Of a DNA stretch of 64,000 nucleotides, positions 7,622 through 16,747 are shown piece after piece; position 1 is the first letter of the stretch; the number at the start of each line of letters is the position of its first letter. The notes under the pieces are model-generated. The model saw only the letters and a list, made by a program, of their open reading frames with translations, was not told the DNA's origin and made no database searches. This DNA is from Streptomyces cellulosae (lineage in GTDB: Bacteria > Actinomycetota > Actinomycetes > Streptomycetales > Streptomycetaceae). The translations under genes and the position numbers were made by a program. The stretch is taken from positions 217,195-281,194 of the forward strand of contig BNBH01000008.1 in NCBI GenBank assembly GCA_014655195.1, read 5' to 3'.

Positions 7622-10021
7622 ATGCGTCAGGTCACATCGCTCACCGACGGATGGATCCTGCGGCACCCTGACGGGACGGGGGAGACGCTCCCCGCCTCGG
7701 CGCCGGGATGCGTGCACACCGACCTGCTGACGGCCGGCCTGATCCCGGACCCGTTCCTCGGACGGAACGAGACCGAGGTGGCGTGGGTGGGCCGCCGCGC
7801 GTGGACCTACGAACGGGACCTGACGGCCGGGAGCACGGGACACGAGCGGACGGACCTGGTGTTCGACGGGCTCGACACCGTCGCCGAGATCCTGCTCGAC
7901 GGCCGCCCGCTGGGCCGCACACGGAACATGCACCGGTCGTACCGCTTCGACGTGACGGGGCTGAGCGGGCGGCTGACCGTGCGGTTCGCGTCCGCCTACG
8001 AGGAGGCGGACGCGGTACGGGCCGCGGTGGGCGACAGGCCGGGGGCGTACGACGAGCCGTACCAGTACGTGCGGAAGATGGCCTGCTCGTTCGGCTGGGA
8101 CTGGGGGCCGACACTGGTCACGGCCGGGATCTGGCGGCCGGTGCGTCTTGAGCACTGGTCGACGGCCCGGATCGCGCGGGTGCGCCCGCTGGTGACCGTG
8201 GAGGACGGCACGGGCGTGGTCGACCTGGCCGTGGACGTCGAGCGCACGGGGTCCGGGGTGCCGCTCGAGGTCGAGGCGACCGTCGGCGGGGTGCGCGCCC
8301 GCGCCCGAATCGAGGGGACGGCCGGGACGGTACGCCTGCGGGTGCCGGACGCCCGCCTGTGGTGGCCGCGCGGCTACGGCGAACAGCCGCTGTACGACGC
8401 GACGTTGACGCTGCTGGACGGCGAGGAGGCGGTGGACTCCTGGGAGCACCGGATCGGCTTCCGGACGGTGGAGCTGGACACCTCGGCCGACGCGCACGGC
8501 ACCGGATTCACCCTGGTGGTCAACGGGGAGCGGATGTTCGCGCGCGGGGTCAACTGGATCCCGGACGACGCCTTCCCCTCCCGCATCACCCGCGACCGCT
8601 ACCGCCGGCGGCTCGAACAGGCGGCCGCGGCGGGCGTGGACCTGGTGCGGGTGTGGGGCGGCGGGATCTACGAGAGTGAGGACTTCTACGACATCTGCGA
8701 CGAACTGGGCCTGCTGGTCTGGCAGGACTTCCCGTTCGCCTGCGCCGCCTACCCGGAGGAACAGCCGCTGCGCGGCGAGGTGGAGGCGGAGGCCCGGGAG
8801 AACGTCGTACGGCTGATGCCGCACCCGTCGCTGGTGCTGTGGAACGGCAACAACGAGAACCTGTGGGGCTTCCGGGACTGGGACTGGGAGCCCGCGCTGG
8901 CCGGGGACTCCTGGGGCGAGGGCTACTACCTGGGCGTCCTGCCTCGCGTGGTGGCGGAGCTGGACCCGACGCGGCCGTACACGGCGGGCAGTCCGTGGTC
9001 CGGGTCCTGGCGTCACCACCCCAACGACCCGGCGCACGGCACGCACCACTCCTGGGAGGTGTGGAACCGCCGGGACTACGCCGACTACCGCCTCGACGTG
9101 CCGCGTTTCGTCGCCGAGTTCGGCTGGCAGGCGCCGCCCGCGTACGCCACACTGCGGCGGGCGCTGCCCGGGGAGGAGCTGTCCCCTGACTCCCCCGGTG
9201 TGCTGCACCACCAGAAGGCGGAGGACGGCAACGGCAAGCTGGAGCGCGGGCTCGCCCGTCATTTCGCGCTGCCCGAGGGGGACTTCGACCGCTGGCACTA
9301 TCTGACACAGCTCAGCCAGGCGCGCGCGGTGGCGGCCGGGATCGAGCACTGGCGCTCGCACTGGCCGGTGTGCGCGGGCACGGTGGTGTGGCAGCTCAAC
9401 GACTGCTGGCCGGTGACCTCGTGGGCCGCGATCGACGGCGACGGACGGGAGAAGCCGCTGTACCACGAGCTGCGCAGGCTGTACGCGGACCGGCTGCTGA
9501 CCGTGCGGACGGACGAGGACCGGTTTGTCGTCGCGGCGGTGAACCAGGCCGTCGACGCGTGGCGGACCACGCTGCGGCTGCGGCGGATGACCGTGGGCGG
9601 CGCGGTGCTCGCCGAGGCGGATCCGGAGTTCGCGGCGGACGCGCGGACCGTGGCGCTGGTCGACGTCCCGGCCGGGCTGGTCCCCGCCGGACCCGACGAG
9701 TTCCTGGTCGCCGACGTCGCGGACCCCGCTGTACGGGAGCCGTTGCGGGCGCTGCACTTCCCGGCGGCGGACCGCGACATCCCGTACCCGCGTCCGGAGT
9801 TCGAGGTGGCGCTCGCGCCCGAGGGGGTCACGGTCACCGCGCGCACCCTGGTGCGGGACCTGCTGCTGCAGGCGGACCGGCTGGGCCCGGAGGCGGCCGC
9901 CGACCGGGGGCGGGTGACGCTGCTGCCCGGGGAGCGGGTGACCATCGGGGTGCGGGGCTGGAAGACTCCTGACCCCGAGACCGCCCGCACCGCCCTGTAC
10001 TGCGTGGAGCCCACTCGATGA
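7622..10021 (+). CDS. Beta-mannosidase, glycoside hydrolase family 2
   Basis: A 799-residue GH2 enzyme that should release mannose from the non-reducing end of beta-mannosides. It has the family layout: an N-terminal sugar-binding beta sandwich (about 1-170), immunoglobulin-like domain (about 180-280), TIM barrel (about 285-600) and C-terminal beta domains. The acid/base is Glu412 in WNGNNENLWG and the nucleophile Glu499 in VAEFGWQ. No signal peptide is seen, so it acts inside the cell on imported oligosaccharides. ATG 7622 has AGGGAG five bases upstream. Its stop overlaps the LacI-type regulator start (ATGA), making an enzyme-regulator operon. Confidence 0.94.
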   Translation: MRQVTSLTDGWILRHPDGTGETLPASAPGCVHTDLLTAGLIPDPFLGRNETEVAWVGRRAWTYERDLTAGSTGHERTDLVFDGLDTVAEILLDGRPLGRTRNMHRSYRFDVTGLSGRLTVRFASAYEEADAVRAAVGDRPGAYDEPYQYVRKMACSFGWDWGPTLVTAGIWRPVRLEHWSTARIARVRPLVTVEDGTGVVDLAVDVERTGSGVPLEVEATVGGVRARARIEGTAGTVRLRVPDARLWWPRGYGEQPLYDATLTLLDGEEAVDSWEHRIGFRTVELDTSADAHGTGFTLVVNGERMFARGVNWIPDDAFPSRITRDRYRRRLEQAAAAGVDLVRVWGGGIYESEDFYDICDELGLLVWQDFPFACAAYPEEQPLRGEVEAEARENVVRLMPHPSLVLWNGNNENLWGFRDWDWEPALAGDSWGEGYYLGVLPRVVAELDPTRPYTAGSPWSGSWRHHPNDPAHGTHHSWEVWNRRDYADYRLDVPRFVAEFGWQAPPAYATLRRALPGEELSPDSPGVLHHQKAEDGNGKLERGLARHFALPEGDFDRWHYLTQLSQARAVAAGIEHWRSHWPVCAGTVVWQLNDCWPVTSWAAIDGDGREKPLYHELRRLYADRLLTVRTDEDRFVVAAVNQAVDAWRTTLRLRRMTVGGAVLAEADPEFAADARTVALVDVPAGLVPAGPDEFLVADVADPAVREPLRALHFPAADRDIPYPRPEFEVALAPEGVTVTARTLVRDLLLQADRLGPEAAADRGRVTLLPGERVTIGVRGWKTPDPETARTALYCVEPTR

Positions 10022-11052
10022 CGGCAACGCCGACCCCCCGCGTCACCATCAAGGACGTCGCCGCGCGCGCCGGTGTGTCCAAGGGGGCCGTGTCCCTCGC
10101 GTTCAACCGGAAGCCCGGGCTGTCCGAGGCGACCCGGGACCGTATCTTCGCGGCGGCGCGGGAGCTGGGCTGGTCGCCGAGCACGACCGCGCGGACGCTG
10201 GCCGGGTCCCGGGTGGACGTGGTGGGGCTCGCGGTGTGCCGGCCCGCCCGGCTGCTCGGCCTGGAGCCCTTCTACATGGAGTTCATCTCCGGGGTGGAGA
10301 GCGTCCTGGTCGAGCGGTCCTGCGCGCTGCTGCTGCGGCTGGTGCGCAGCCCCGAGGAGGAGGTGGGGCTGCTGGAGTCGTGGTGGAGGGGGCGGCAGAT
10401 CGGGGGCTCGATCCTGGTGGACTTCCGCGCCGACGACCCCCGCCCGACGGTGGCGAAACGGCTCGGGCTGCCGGCGGTGGCCGTGGGGCACCCCTCGCTG
10501 ACCGGGGGTCTGACGTCGGTGTGGACGGACGACACGACGGCGGTGGCGGAGGCGGTGCGGTACCTGGCGGCGCTGGGGCACCGCAGAATCGCCCGGGTGG
10601 GCGGCGCGGCGGAGCTGGGGCACACGTCGATCCGCACGGCCGCGTTCGACGAGGCGGTGGGGGCGCTGGAGCCTGCCGCGCGGGCCTGGCAGGTGGCGAC
10701 GGACTTCTCCGGGGACGCGGGCGCGCGGGCCACCCGGACGCTGCTGGCCGCGCCGGCCGGGGAGCGGCCGACCGCGATCGTGTACGACAACGACATCATG
10801 GCGGTGGCGGGGCTGTCGGTGGCGGCCGAGATGGGGCTGCGGGTGCCCGAGGACGTGTCGCTGCTGGCGTGGGACGACTCACAGCTGTGCCGGCTGACCC
10901 GGCCCACCCTGTCGGCGATGAGCCACGACGTGCACGGCTTCGGCGCGGAGGTGGCGCGTACCCTGTTCGGGACGCTGACCGGGGACGGTCCGGGGTCGCA
11001 CCCGGTGCCGACGCCGGTGCTGACCCCGCGGGGCTCCACGGCCCCGCCGTGA
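10018..11052 (+). CDS. LacI-family transcriptional regulator
   Basis: A 344-residue repressor. The N-terminal helix-turn-helix reads VTIKDVAARAGVSKGAVSLA (residues about 9-28), followed by the hinge helix region (SPSTTARTLAGSR). Residues about 65-335 form the periplasmic-binding-like effector domain, including AIVYDNDIMAVAGLSVAAEMG and ISLLAWDDS-like DVSLLAWDDSQLC. It is translationally coupled to the beta-mannosidase. The likely target is the divergent promoter at about 7471-7621, with release by a mannoside. A GACAACGTTGTC operator before the GH92 mannosidase could be a second target (inference). Confidence 0.92.
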   Translation: MTATPTPRVTIKDVAARAGVSKGAVSLAFNRKPGLSEATRDRIFAAARELGWSPSTTARTLAGSRVDVVGLAVCRPARLLGLEPFYMEFISGVESVLVERSCALLLRLVRSPEEEVGLLESWWRGRQIGGSILVDFRADDPRPTVAKRLGLPAVAVGHPSLTGGLTSVWTDDTTAVAEAVRYLAALGHRRIARVGGAAELGHTSIRTAAFDEAVGALEPAARAWQVATDFSGDAGARATRTLLAAPAGERPTAIVYDNDIMAVAGLSVAAEMGLRVPEDVSLLAWDDSQLCRLTRPTLSAMSHDVHGFGAEVARTLFGTLTGDGPGSHPVPTPVLTPRGSTAPP

Positions 11053-11332
11053 CCCGGCCCGGCGGGCGGCGCCGGCCGTGCGGGGAAGTGCGCTGTCGCG
11101 AGGGTCACTTGACCTGAATTCCGGCGCACTGTCCGCATGCGTCGCCGGTGACAGGGAATACGCGGAACGAGGCACAGGTCCGCCTCTCGCGACACGGCGG
11201 GAGCATAGGTTAGCCTCGTCCCGGCTGCTCTTCCTGCGAAAACGCCCGCACCCCCACGTCGGAGAGTGTTTCCTGCGGAGCGGCCCGAACTCCGAACGGA
11301 AAATCTCTGACAGGAACAAGGGGCACCATTTC
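11053..11332. other. Intergenic leader with a partial iron-box-like sequence
   Basis: 280 bases upstream of the hydrolase-like gene with no supported gene. TAGGTTAGCCT at 11206-11216 matches 10 of 11 bases of the left part of the DmdR1/IdeR iron-box consensus, but the right half is missing. A GC-rich inverted repeat just after the LacI stop (about 11055-11080) may end that transcript. The region before the ATG is less GC-rich and probably holds the promoter. Confidence 0.35.
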
Positions 11333-13156
11333 ATGGAACCCACCCAGGTCCGCCCGGCCAACCCGCAGCATTCGGACACACTCCCCCACACGTCCGAAAA
11401 CTACAGGACAGCGACGATCCGCACCCCCGAGATACGTGTGGAGAAATACGGCAACTGGGAGATCGAGTACGAGTTCACGCCCGCTGCGGGCGACCACGGC
11501 AACCTGCTCGTGGTGTTTTCCTCCGTGGGCTCCAAGTACGGATTCGGCGCCGCCCTTTCGGGCGTCCAGTGCAACGTGCTGAGAATCCGCGACCGGTTCG
11601 ACGGAGGCCCGTCGTACTACGTGGCGCGGGCGATGGACTTCTCCGTTTCCGACGCCGTCGAGGAACTGATTACGCACTACCGGGAAAAGCTGGGCCTGGA
11701 GCGGGAGACGGTGGTTCTCGCCGGTTCCTCGAAGGGCGGCAGCGCGGCCATTTTCTACGCGCTGAAGTACGGCTACCGGCACATCGTCGCCTCCACGCCG
11801 CAGTACTTCATCGGCAGCTACTCACAGGGGCACGGCGTGCTCGGCGAGTGGGTGCTCGGCGAGGGCCAGCCGCAGGAGAACGTGGACCGGCTCGACTCGG
11901 TACTCCCGGAGCTGCTCGCGGAGACCACGGACCTGGACCGGAACATCTACCTGTTCTCCTCGACAAAGGACTACCAGTACGAGGAACACGTCGTCCATTT
12001 CCTCCCGGCTCTGCGGAAGTACTCCAATTTCAACTTCTTCATGGTGGAATCGCCCGCCCTGGTGAAGCACGCGGAGGTGACGCGGCAGGGCCTCTCGGTG
12101 ATCCTCAGCGTGATCTACGCGCTGACCGAGGGGACGGTGCCGCGGTTCGGCGAGGTGCAGGTCGGCTCCAACGAGGTGGACGACGACGCGGCCACCGAGC
12201 ATCTGTCGGACCTGCGGGCGCGGGACACCGCGGCGGGCGTGCTGACGGCCGCGCAGCTCACCCCCGAGCGGGCCACGCTGTCCGGGCACGCCTTCCTGCC
12301 CGGCGTCTCCGCCGAGCGGGGCGAGGAGGCCGGCGCGCGGGAGACCAAGCAGCTGGTGCTGGTCCGGGACGAGCAGGCGTGGGTGGCCGACGCGAAGACC
12401 GTGCCGGTCGACCAGCTGTACCTGAAGTACTTCGACACGCACTTCGCGTCCTACAAGGACGGCGGCTTCACCTGCGAGGCGCGGGAGCTGTTCGACACGC
12501 TGCCCGACGGCGTGTACGACGTGTTCGCCCGGGTGACCAGCGAGAGCGAGGACATCGACCGCAGGGTGCCGCTCGTCGCCTACCGGGCGATCGACCGGCG
12601 TGCCGCCTCCGCGGGACGCGAGGTGGTCCTGAGGGGTGACGCGAGGAGCGTCCGGGTGATCAAGCGCGACCTCACGGCGGCAGGACCCGGCGGGTCCGTG
12701 TTCGCGCTGAAGCGGTTCGCCATGGAGGGGCCGAGACTCCGGGTGTACGGCGTCTTCTTCCTCCCCGGCCGCAACGCCGACCGCGCCACCCACTCGACGT
12801 ACTACCTGACGCTGCGCGGCGCGGACAGCACGCACACCGTCGCCCTCAAGGCGGTGAAGCGGGAGGACAAGGTGCGCCCGCACATGGCGCCGGGCGACTT
12901 CGGGTCGTACTCCTTCGGGTACTTCACCTCCGAGGACAAGGAGGGCGTGGACCTTTCCGAGGTGCCGCCCGGGACGTACACGGCGGAGATCGCGATGAGC
13001 ACCGGCGGCGGGCTGTTCGCGCACCAGGCCGGTGAGCTGGAGGTGCGGGAGAACCGGGCCTCCTCGGTGGCCCGCCGGATCTCCGGCCGGAACGAGCGGG
13101 TCTCCACCCGGGCGCGGCTGCGCCGGGGCCTGCGCAGGCGGCTCTGGCGGTCGTAG
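11333..13156 (+). CDS. Serine hydrolase/Asp2-like protein with C-terminal beta domains
   Basis: A 607-residue protein with no signal peptide. Residues about 30-270 look like an alpha/beta hydrolase related to capsule or accessory-Sec (Asp2-type) acyl-transfer proteins. The nucleophile would be Ser133 in GSSKGG, with Asp213 (SSTKDYQ) and His246 (VKHAEV) completing a triad. Residues about 270-580 appear to be repeated beta-sandwich modules, and the C-terminus is very basic (RARLRRGLRRRLWRS). ATG 11333 is chosen for AAGGGG nine bases upstream. A perfect terminator follows. I infer a role in modifying a surface polysaccharide, like the Stealth block nearby; the exact function is unknown. Confidence 0.7.
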   Translation: MEPTQVRPANPQHSDTLPHTSENYRTATIRTPEIRVEKYGNWEIEYEFTPAAGDHGNLLVVFSSVGSKYGFGAALSGVQCNVLRIRDRFDGGPSYYVARAMDFSVSDAVEELITHYREKLGLERETVVLAGSSKGGSAAIFYALKYGYRHIVASTPQYFIGSYSQGHGVLGEWVLGEGQPQENVDRLDSVLPELLAETTDLDRNIYLFSSTKDYQYEEHVVHFLPALRKYSNFNFFMVESPALVKHAEVTRQGLSVILSVIYALTEGTVPRFGEVQVGSNEVDDDAATEHLSDLRARDTAAGVLTAAQLTPERATLSGHAFLPGVSAERGEEAGARETKQLVLVRDEQAWVADAKTVPVDQLYLKYFDTHFASYKDGGFTCEARELFDTLPDGVYDVFARVTSESEDIDRRVPLVAYRAIDRRAASAGREVVLRGDARSVRVIKRDLTAAGPGGSVFALKRFAMEGPRLRVYGVFFLPGRNADRATHSTYYLTLRGADSTHTVALKAVKREDKVRPHMAPGDFGSYSFGYFTSEDKEGVDLSEVPPGTYTAEIAMSTGGGLFAHQAGELEVRENRASSVARRISGRNERVSTRARLRRGLRRRLWRS

Positions 13157-13171
13157 CACCGCCCTGGACGA

Positions 13172-13209
13172 CACACGGCCGGCCCCCGTTCGCGGGGGCC
13201 GGCCGTGTG
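13172..13209 (+). terminator. Perfect 17-bp hairpin with UUCG loop
   Basis: Arms 13172-13188 and 13193-13209 pair perfectly (17 bp) around TTCG. It lies 15 bases after the hydrolase-like gene's stop and insulates fadAB from it. Confidence 0.85.
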
Positions 13210-13311
13210 ATGTTCGCCGCTCCGGCCGACGGGGGTGTGCAGTGACGTTACCCGCAAGTAGCATGGGCCGTAAGCAAGCGCTCAGCATCCCGTACCTGGA
13301 GGAGAGCCATC

Positions 13312-14529
13312 GTGCCTCGTACCGTCAGGGACGTCGTCTTCGTCGACGGCGTCCGTACCCCGTTCGGCAAGGCGGGCCCGAAGGGCATCTACCACGAGAC
13401 CCGTGCCGATGACCTCGTCGTCAAGGCGATCCGGGAGCTGCTGCGCCGCAACCCGGGCCTGGACCCGAAGAAGATCGACGAGGTCGCCATCGCCGCGACC
13501 ACGCAGATCGGCGACCAGGGCCTGACCATCGGCCGTACGGCGGGCATCCTCGCGGGTCTGCCGCAGTCCGTGCCGGGTTACTCCATCGACCGCATGTGCG
13601 CCGGCGCGCTGACCGCCGTCACCACGGTGGCCGGCTCCGTCGCCTTCGGCGCGTACGACGTCGCCATCGCGGGCGGTGTCGAGCACATGGGCCGCCACCC
13701 GATGGGCGAGGGCGTGGACCCGAACCCGCGGTTCGTCTCCGAGAAGCTGGTCGACGAGTCCGCCCTGTTCATGGGCATGACCGCGGAGAACCTGCACGAC
13801 CGCTACCCGTCGATCACCAAGCAGCGCGCCGACGAGTACGCGGTGCGCTCCCAGGAGAAGGCCGCCAAGGCGTACGCCAACGGCAAGATCCAGGCCGACC
13901 TGGTGCCGGTCTCGGTGCGCCGCACCAGCCCCGAGGGCGGGGAGACGGGCTGGGGCCTGGTCACGGCCGACGAGCCGATGCGCCCGGGCACCACCCTGGA
14001 GAACCTGGCCGGTCTGAAGACGCCGTTCCGCGTGCACGGCCGGGTCACCGCGGGCAACGCGGCCGGTCTGAACGACGGCGCCACCGCCTCGGTCATCGCC
14101 TCCGAGGACTTCGCCCGCGAGAACGGGCTGCCGGTCAAGATGCGCCTGGTCTCCTACTCCTTCGCAGGCGTGGAGCCCGAGGTCATGGGCTACGGCCCGA
14201 TCCCGGCCACGGAGAAGGCGCTCGCCCAGGCGGGCCTGTCCATCTCCGACATCGGCCTGTTCGAGATCAACGAGGCCTTCGCCGTCCAGGTCCTCGCGTT
14301 CCTGGAGCACTACGGCATCGCCGACGACGACGCCCGCGTCAACCAGTACGGCGGCGCCATCGCGTTCGGCCACCCGCTGGCCTCCTCCGGCGTCCGCCTG
14401 ATGACGCAGCTGGCCCGCCAGTTCGAGGAGCAGCCGCACGTCCGCTACGGCCTGACCACCATGTGCGTCGGCTTCGGCATGGGCGCGACGGTCATCTGGG
14501 AGAACCCGCACTTCGAGGGGGACAAGTGA
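13312..14529 (+). CDS. fadA: Acetyl-CoA acyltransferase (thiolase)
   Basis: A 405-residue thiolase that cleaves 3-ketoacyl-CoA with CoA in the last step of fatty acid beta-oxidation. The nucleophile is Cys96 in SIDRMCAGAL. The His of GHPLASSG (about 358) and the second Cys in TTMCVGFGMG (about 389) complete the active site; FEINEAFA is also present. GTG 13312 follows GGAGGAG. Its stop overlaps the start of fadB (GTGA), giving the usual coupled fadA-fadB operon for the two subunits of the multienzyme complex. Confidence 0.95.
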   Translation: MPRTVRDVVFVDGVRTPFGKAGPKGIYHETRADDLVVKAIRELLRRNPGLDPKKIDEVAIAATTQIGDQGLTIGRTAGILAGLPQSVPGYSIDRMCAGALTAVTTVAGSVAFGAYDVAIAGGVEHMGRHPMGEGVDPNPRFVSEKLVDESALFMGMTAENLHDRYPSITKQRADEYAVRSQEKAAKAYANGKIQADLVPVSVRRTSPEGGETGWGLVTADEPMRPGTTLENLAGLKTPFRVHGRVTAGNAAGLNDGATASVIASEDFARENGLPVKMRLVSYSFAGVEPEVMGYGPIPATEKALAQAGLSISDIGLFEINEAFAVQVLAFLEHYGIADDDARVNQYGGAIAFGHPLASSGVRLMTQLARQFEEQPHVRYGLTTMCVGFGMGATVIWENPHFEGDK

Positions 14530-16655
14530 GCACCACCGCTGAGCTTTTGAAGGGTGCGGCCGAGCTGTTCCCGGGTGAGGTCGTCACGCAGGCGCACGTG
14601 CGCCACTTCGACCTGCCGCTGGGTGCCGGGCGCTTCGCCCTGATCACCCTGGACAACGGCCACGACCACACCAAGCCGACCACCCTCGGCCCGCAGTCGC
14701 TGGCGAACATCGACGCCGCGATCGACCAGGTCGAGAAGGAGGCCGCGGACGGCGGGATCGTCGGCGTCGGCGTCACCGGCAAGCCGTTCATCTTCGCGGT
14801 CGGCGCCGACCTCAAGGGCGTCGAGCTGCTGAAGCGCCACGAGGACGCGCTGGCCATCGGCAAGGGCGGCCACGACGTCTTCAAGCGTCTGGCGAAGCTG
14901 GCCGTGCCGACCTTCGCGTACTACAACGGCGCCGCCATGGGCGGTGGCGTGGAGATCGGTCTGCACTGCACCTACCGCACGGTGTCCGCGGCGCTGCCCG
15001 CGTTCTCCCTGCCCGAGGTCTTTCTCGGCCTGGTGCCCGGCTGGGGCGGCTGCACCCTGCTGCCGAACCTGATCGGCGCGGAGAAGGCCGTCTCGGTGAT
15101 CATCGAGAACAGCCTCAACCAGAACCGGCAGCTCAAGGGCAAGCAGGTCTACGAACTCGGCATCGCGGACGCGCTGTTCGAGGGCGCGGACTTCCTGGAG
15201 CAGTCGCTGATCTGGACCGCGTCCGTCCTCAAGGGCGAGATCACGGTCGAGCGTCCGGCGATCGACCGCGGCGAGGCCTGGGACCAGGCCGTCGCCAAGG
15301 GCCGCTTCGTCGCGGACTCCAAGGTGCACGGCGCGGCCCCGGCCGCCTACCGCGCCCTGGACATCATCGCCGAGGCCAAGGACGGCGACCTGCAGAAGGG
15401 CTACGACGCCGAGGACCAGGCGCTCGCCGACCTGATCATGGGCGGTGAACTGCGCGCCGGCATCTACGCGTTCAACCTGGTGCAGAAGCGCGGCAAGCGT
15501 CCCGCGGGCGCCCCGGACAAGAGCCTGGCGCGCCCGGTCACCAAGGTGGGCGTCGTCGGCGCCGGCCTGATGGCCAGCCAGCTCGCCCTCCTCTTCCTGC
15601 GCCGCCTCGAGGTCCCGGTCGTCCTCACGGACATCGACCAGGAGCGCATCGACAAGGGTGTGGGCTACGTCCACTCCGAGATCGACAAGCTGCTCGGCAA
15701 GGGCCGGATCAACCAGGACAAGGCCAACCGCCTGAAGGCCCTGGTCACCGGTGTGCTGGACAAGGCCGAGGGCTTCGCGGACGCCGACTTCGTCATCGAA
15801 GCGGTCTTCGAGGAGATGGGCGTCAAGCAGCAGGTGTTCGCGGAGGTCGAGGCGGTCGCCCCGGCGCACGCGATCCTCGCCACCAACACCTCCTCGCTGT
15901 CGGTCTCGGAGATGGCGTCGAAGCTCCAGCACCCCGAGCGGGTCGTGGGCTTCCACTTCTTCAACCCGGTCGCGGTGCTCCCCCTGCTGGAGATCGTGCG
16001 CGGCGAGAAGACGGACGACGCGTCGCTGGCCACGGCGTTCGGCGTCGCCAAGAAGCTGAAGAAGACCGCGGTGCTGGTGAAGGACGCCCCGGCGTTCGTC
16101 GTCAACCGCATCCTGACCCGCTTCATGGGCGAGATCCAGAACGTCATCGACGAGGGCACGCCCGTCGAGGTCGCGGAGAAGGCGGTGGAGCCGCTCGGCC
16201 TGCCGATGTCCCCGCTGGTCCTCCTCGAACTGGTCGGCCCCGCGATCGGCCTGCACGTCTCGGAGACGCTCAACCGGGCGTTCCCGGACCGCTTCACGGT
16301 CTCCCCGAACCTGAAGGCGGTCGTCGAGGCCGGCAAGCGCGGCTTCTACGTCTACGACTCGGGCAAGCCGGAGCTCGACCCGGAGGTCGCGGCGCTGCTG
16401 AAGCAGGGCGACACCGTCCTGACGGAGGAGCAGGTCCGCGACCGGGTGCTGGACGCGGTGGCCCAGGAGATCGGCCTGATGCTCGACGAGGGCGTCGTCG
16501 CCGAGGCCCAGGACATCGACCTCTGCCTGATCACGGGCGCCGGCTGGCCCTTCCACCTGGGCGGAATCACTCCGTACCTGGACCGGGAGGGTGTGTCGGA
16601 GCGGGTGAACGGGAAGCGGTTCCTGGAGCCGGGGGTTGCCTCGGTTCCGGCGTGA
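14526..16655 (+). CDS. fadB: Fatty acid oxidation complex alpha subunit
   Basis: A 709-residue bifunctional enzyme. Residues about 1-300 are the enoyl-CoA hydratase (crotonase) domain with the oxyanion-hole segment FAVGADLKG and YYNGAAMGGGVEIGLHC. Residues about 335-515 form the NAD-binding 3-hydroxyacyl-CoA dehydrogenase domain (VTKVGVVGAGLMASQLA, then NTSSLSVSEMASKLQHPERVVGFHFFNP with the catalytic His). Two C-terminal dehydrogenase domains follow. It hydrates and oxidises enoyl-CoA, feeding the FadA thiolase. GTG 14526 overlaps the fadA stop. The operon ends in a hairpin at about 16686. Confidence 0.95.
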   Translation: MSTTAELLKGAAELFPGEVVTQAHVRHFDLPLGAGRFALITLDNGHDHTKPTTLGPQSLANIDAAIDQVEKEAADGGIVGVGVTGKPFIFAVGADLKGVELLKRHEDALAIGKGGHDVFKRLAKLAVPTFAYYNGAAMGGGVEIGLHCTYRTVSAALPAFSLPEVFLGLVPGWGGCTLLPNLIGAEKAVSVIIENSLNQNRQLKGKQVYELGIADALFEGADFLEQSLIWTASVLKGEITVERPAIDRGEAWDQAVAKGRFVADSKVHGAAPAAYRALDIIAEAKDGDLQKGYDAEDQALADLIMGGELRAGIYAFNLVQKRGKRPAGAPDKSLARPVTKVGVVGAGLMASQLALLFLRRLEVPVVLTDIDQERIDKGVGYVHSEIDKLLGKGRINQDKANRLKALVTGVLDKAEGFADADFVIEAVFEEMGVKQQVFAEVEAVAPAHAILATNTSSLSVSEMASKLQHPERVVGFHFFNPVAVLPLLEIVRGEKTDDASLATAFGVAKKLKKTAVLVKDAPAFVVNRILTRFMGEIQNVIDEGTPVEVAEKAVEPLGLPMSPLVLLELVGPAIGLHVSETLNRAFPDRFTVSPNLKAVVEAGKRGFYVYDSGKPELDPEVAALLKQGDTVLTEEQVRDRVLDAVAQEIGLMLDEGVVAEAQDIDLCLITGAGWPFHLGGITPYLDREGVSERVNGKRFLEPGVASVPA

Positions 16656-16685
16656 ACCGGGTGTGACGCGCGGATGTGACGCGTG

Positions 16686-16717
16686 AAGGGGGCCTCCGCC
16701 ATGGGCGGGGGCCCCTT
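16686..16717. terminator. Imperfect hairpin between fadB and the convergent SGNH gene
   Basis: AAGGGG (16686-16691) pairs with CCCCTT (16712-16717), with further pairing inside after a mismatch, and T residues follow on the plus strand. Position between converging stops suggests it serves both directions. Confidence 0.55.
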
Positions 16718-16747
16718 TGTCGTGGGTGCCGCTTCACGGCACGCGGG

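Noticed and set aside
5198..10027. A very long minus-strand open frame joining the MalF-type permease to sequence antisense to the beta-mannosidase
   Set aside because: Only the part up to 6151 resembles a protein family. The rest is antisense to two well-supported genes and has the Arg/Gly/Pro-rich look of GC-rich shadow frames.
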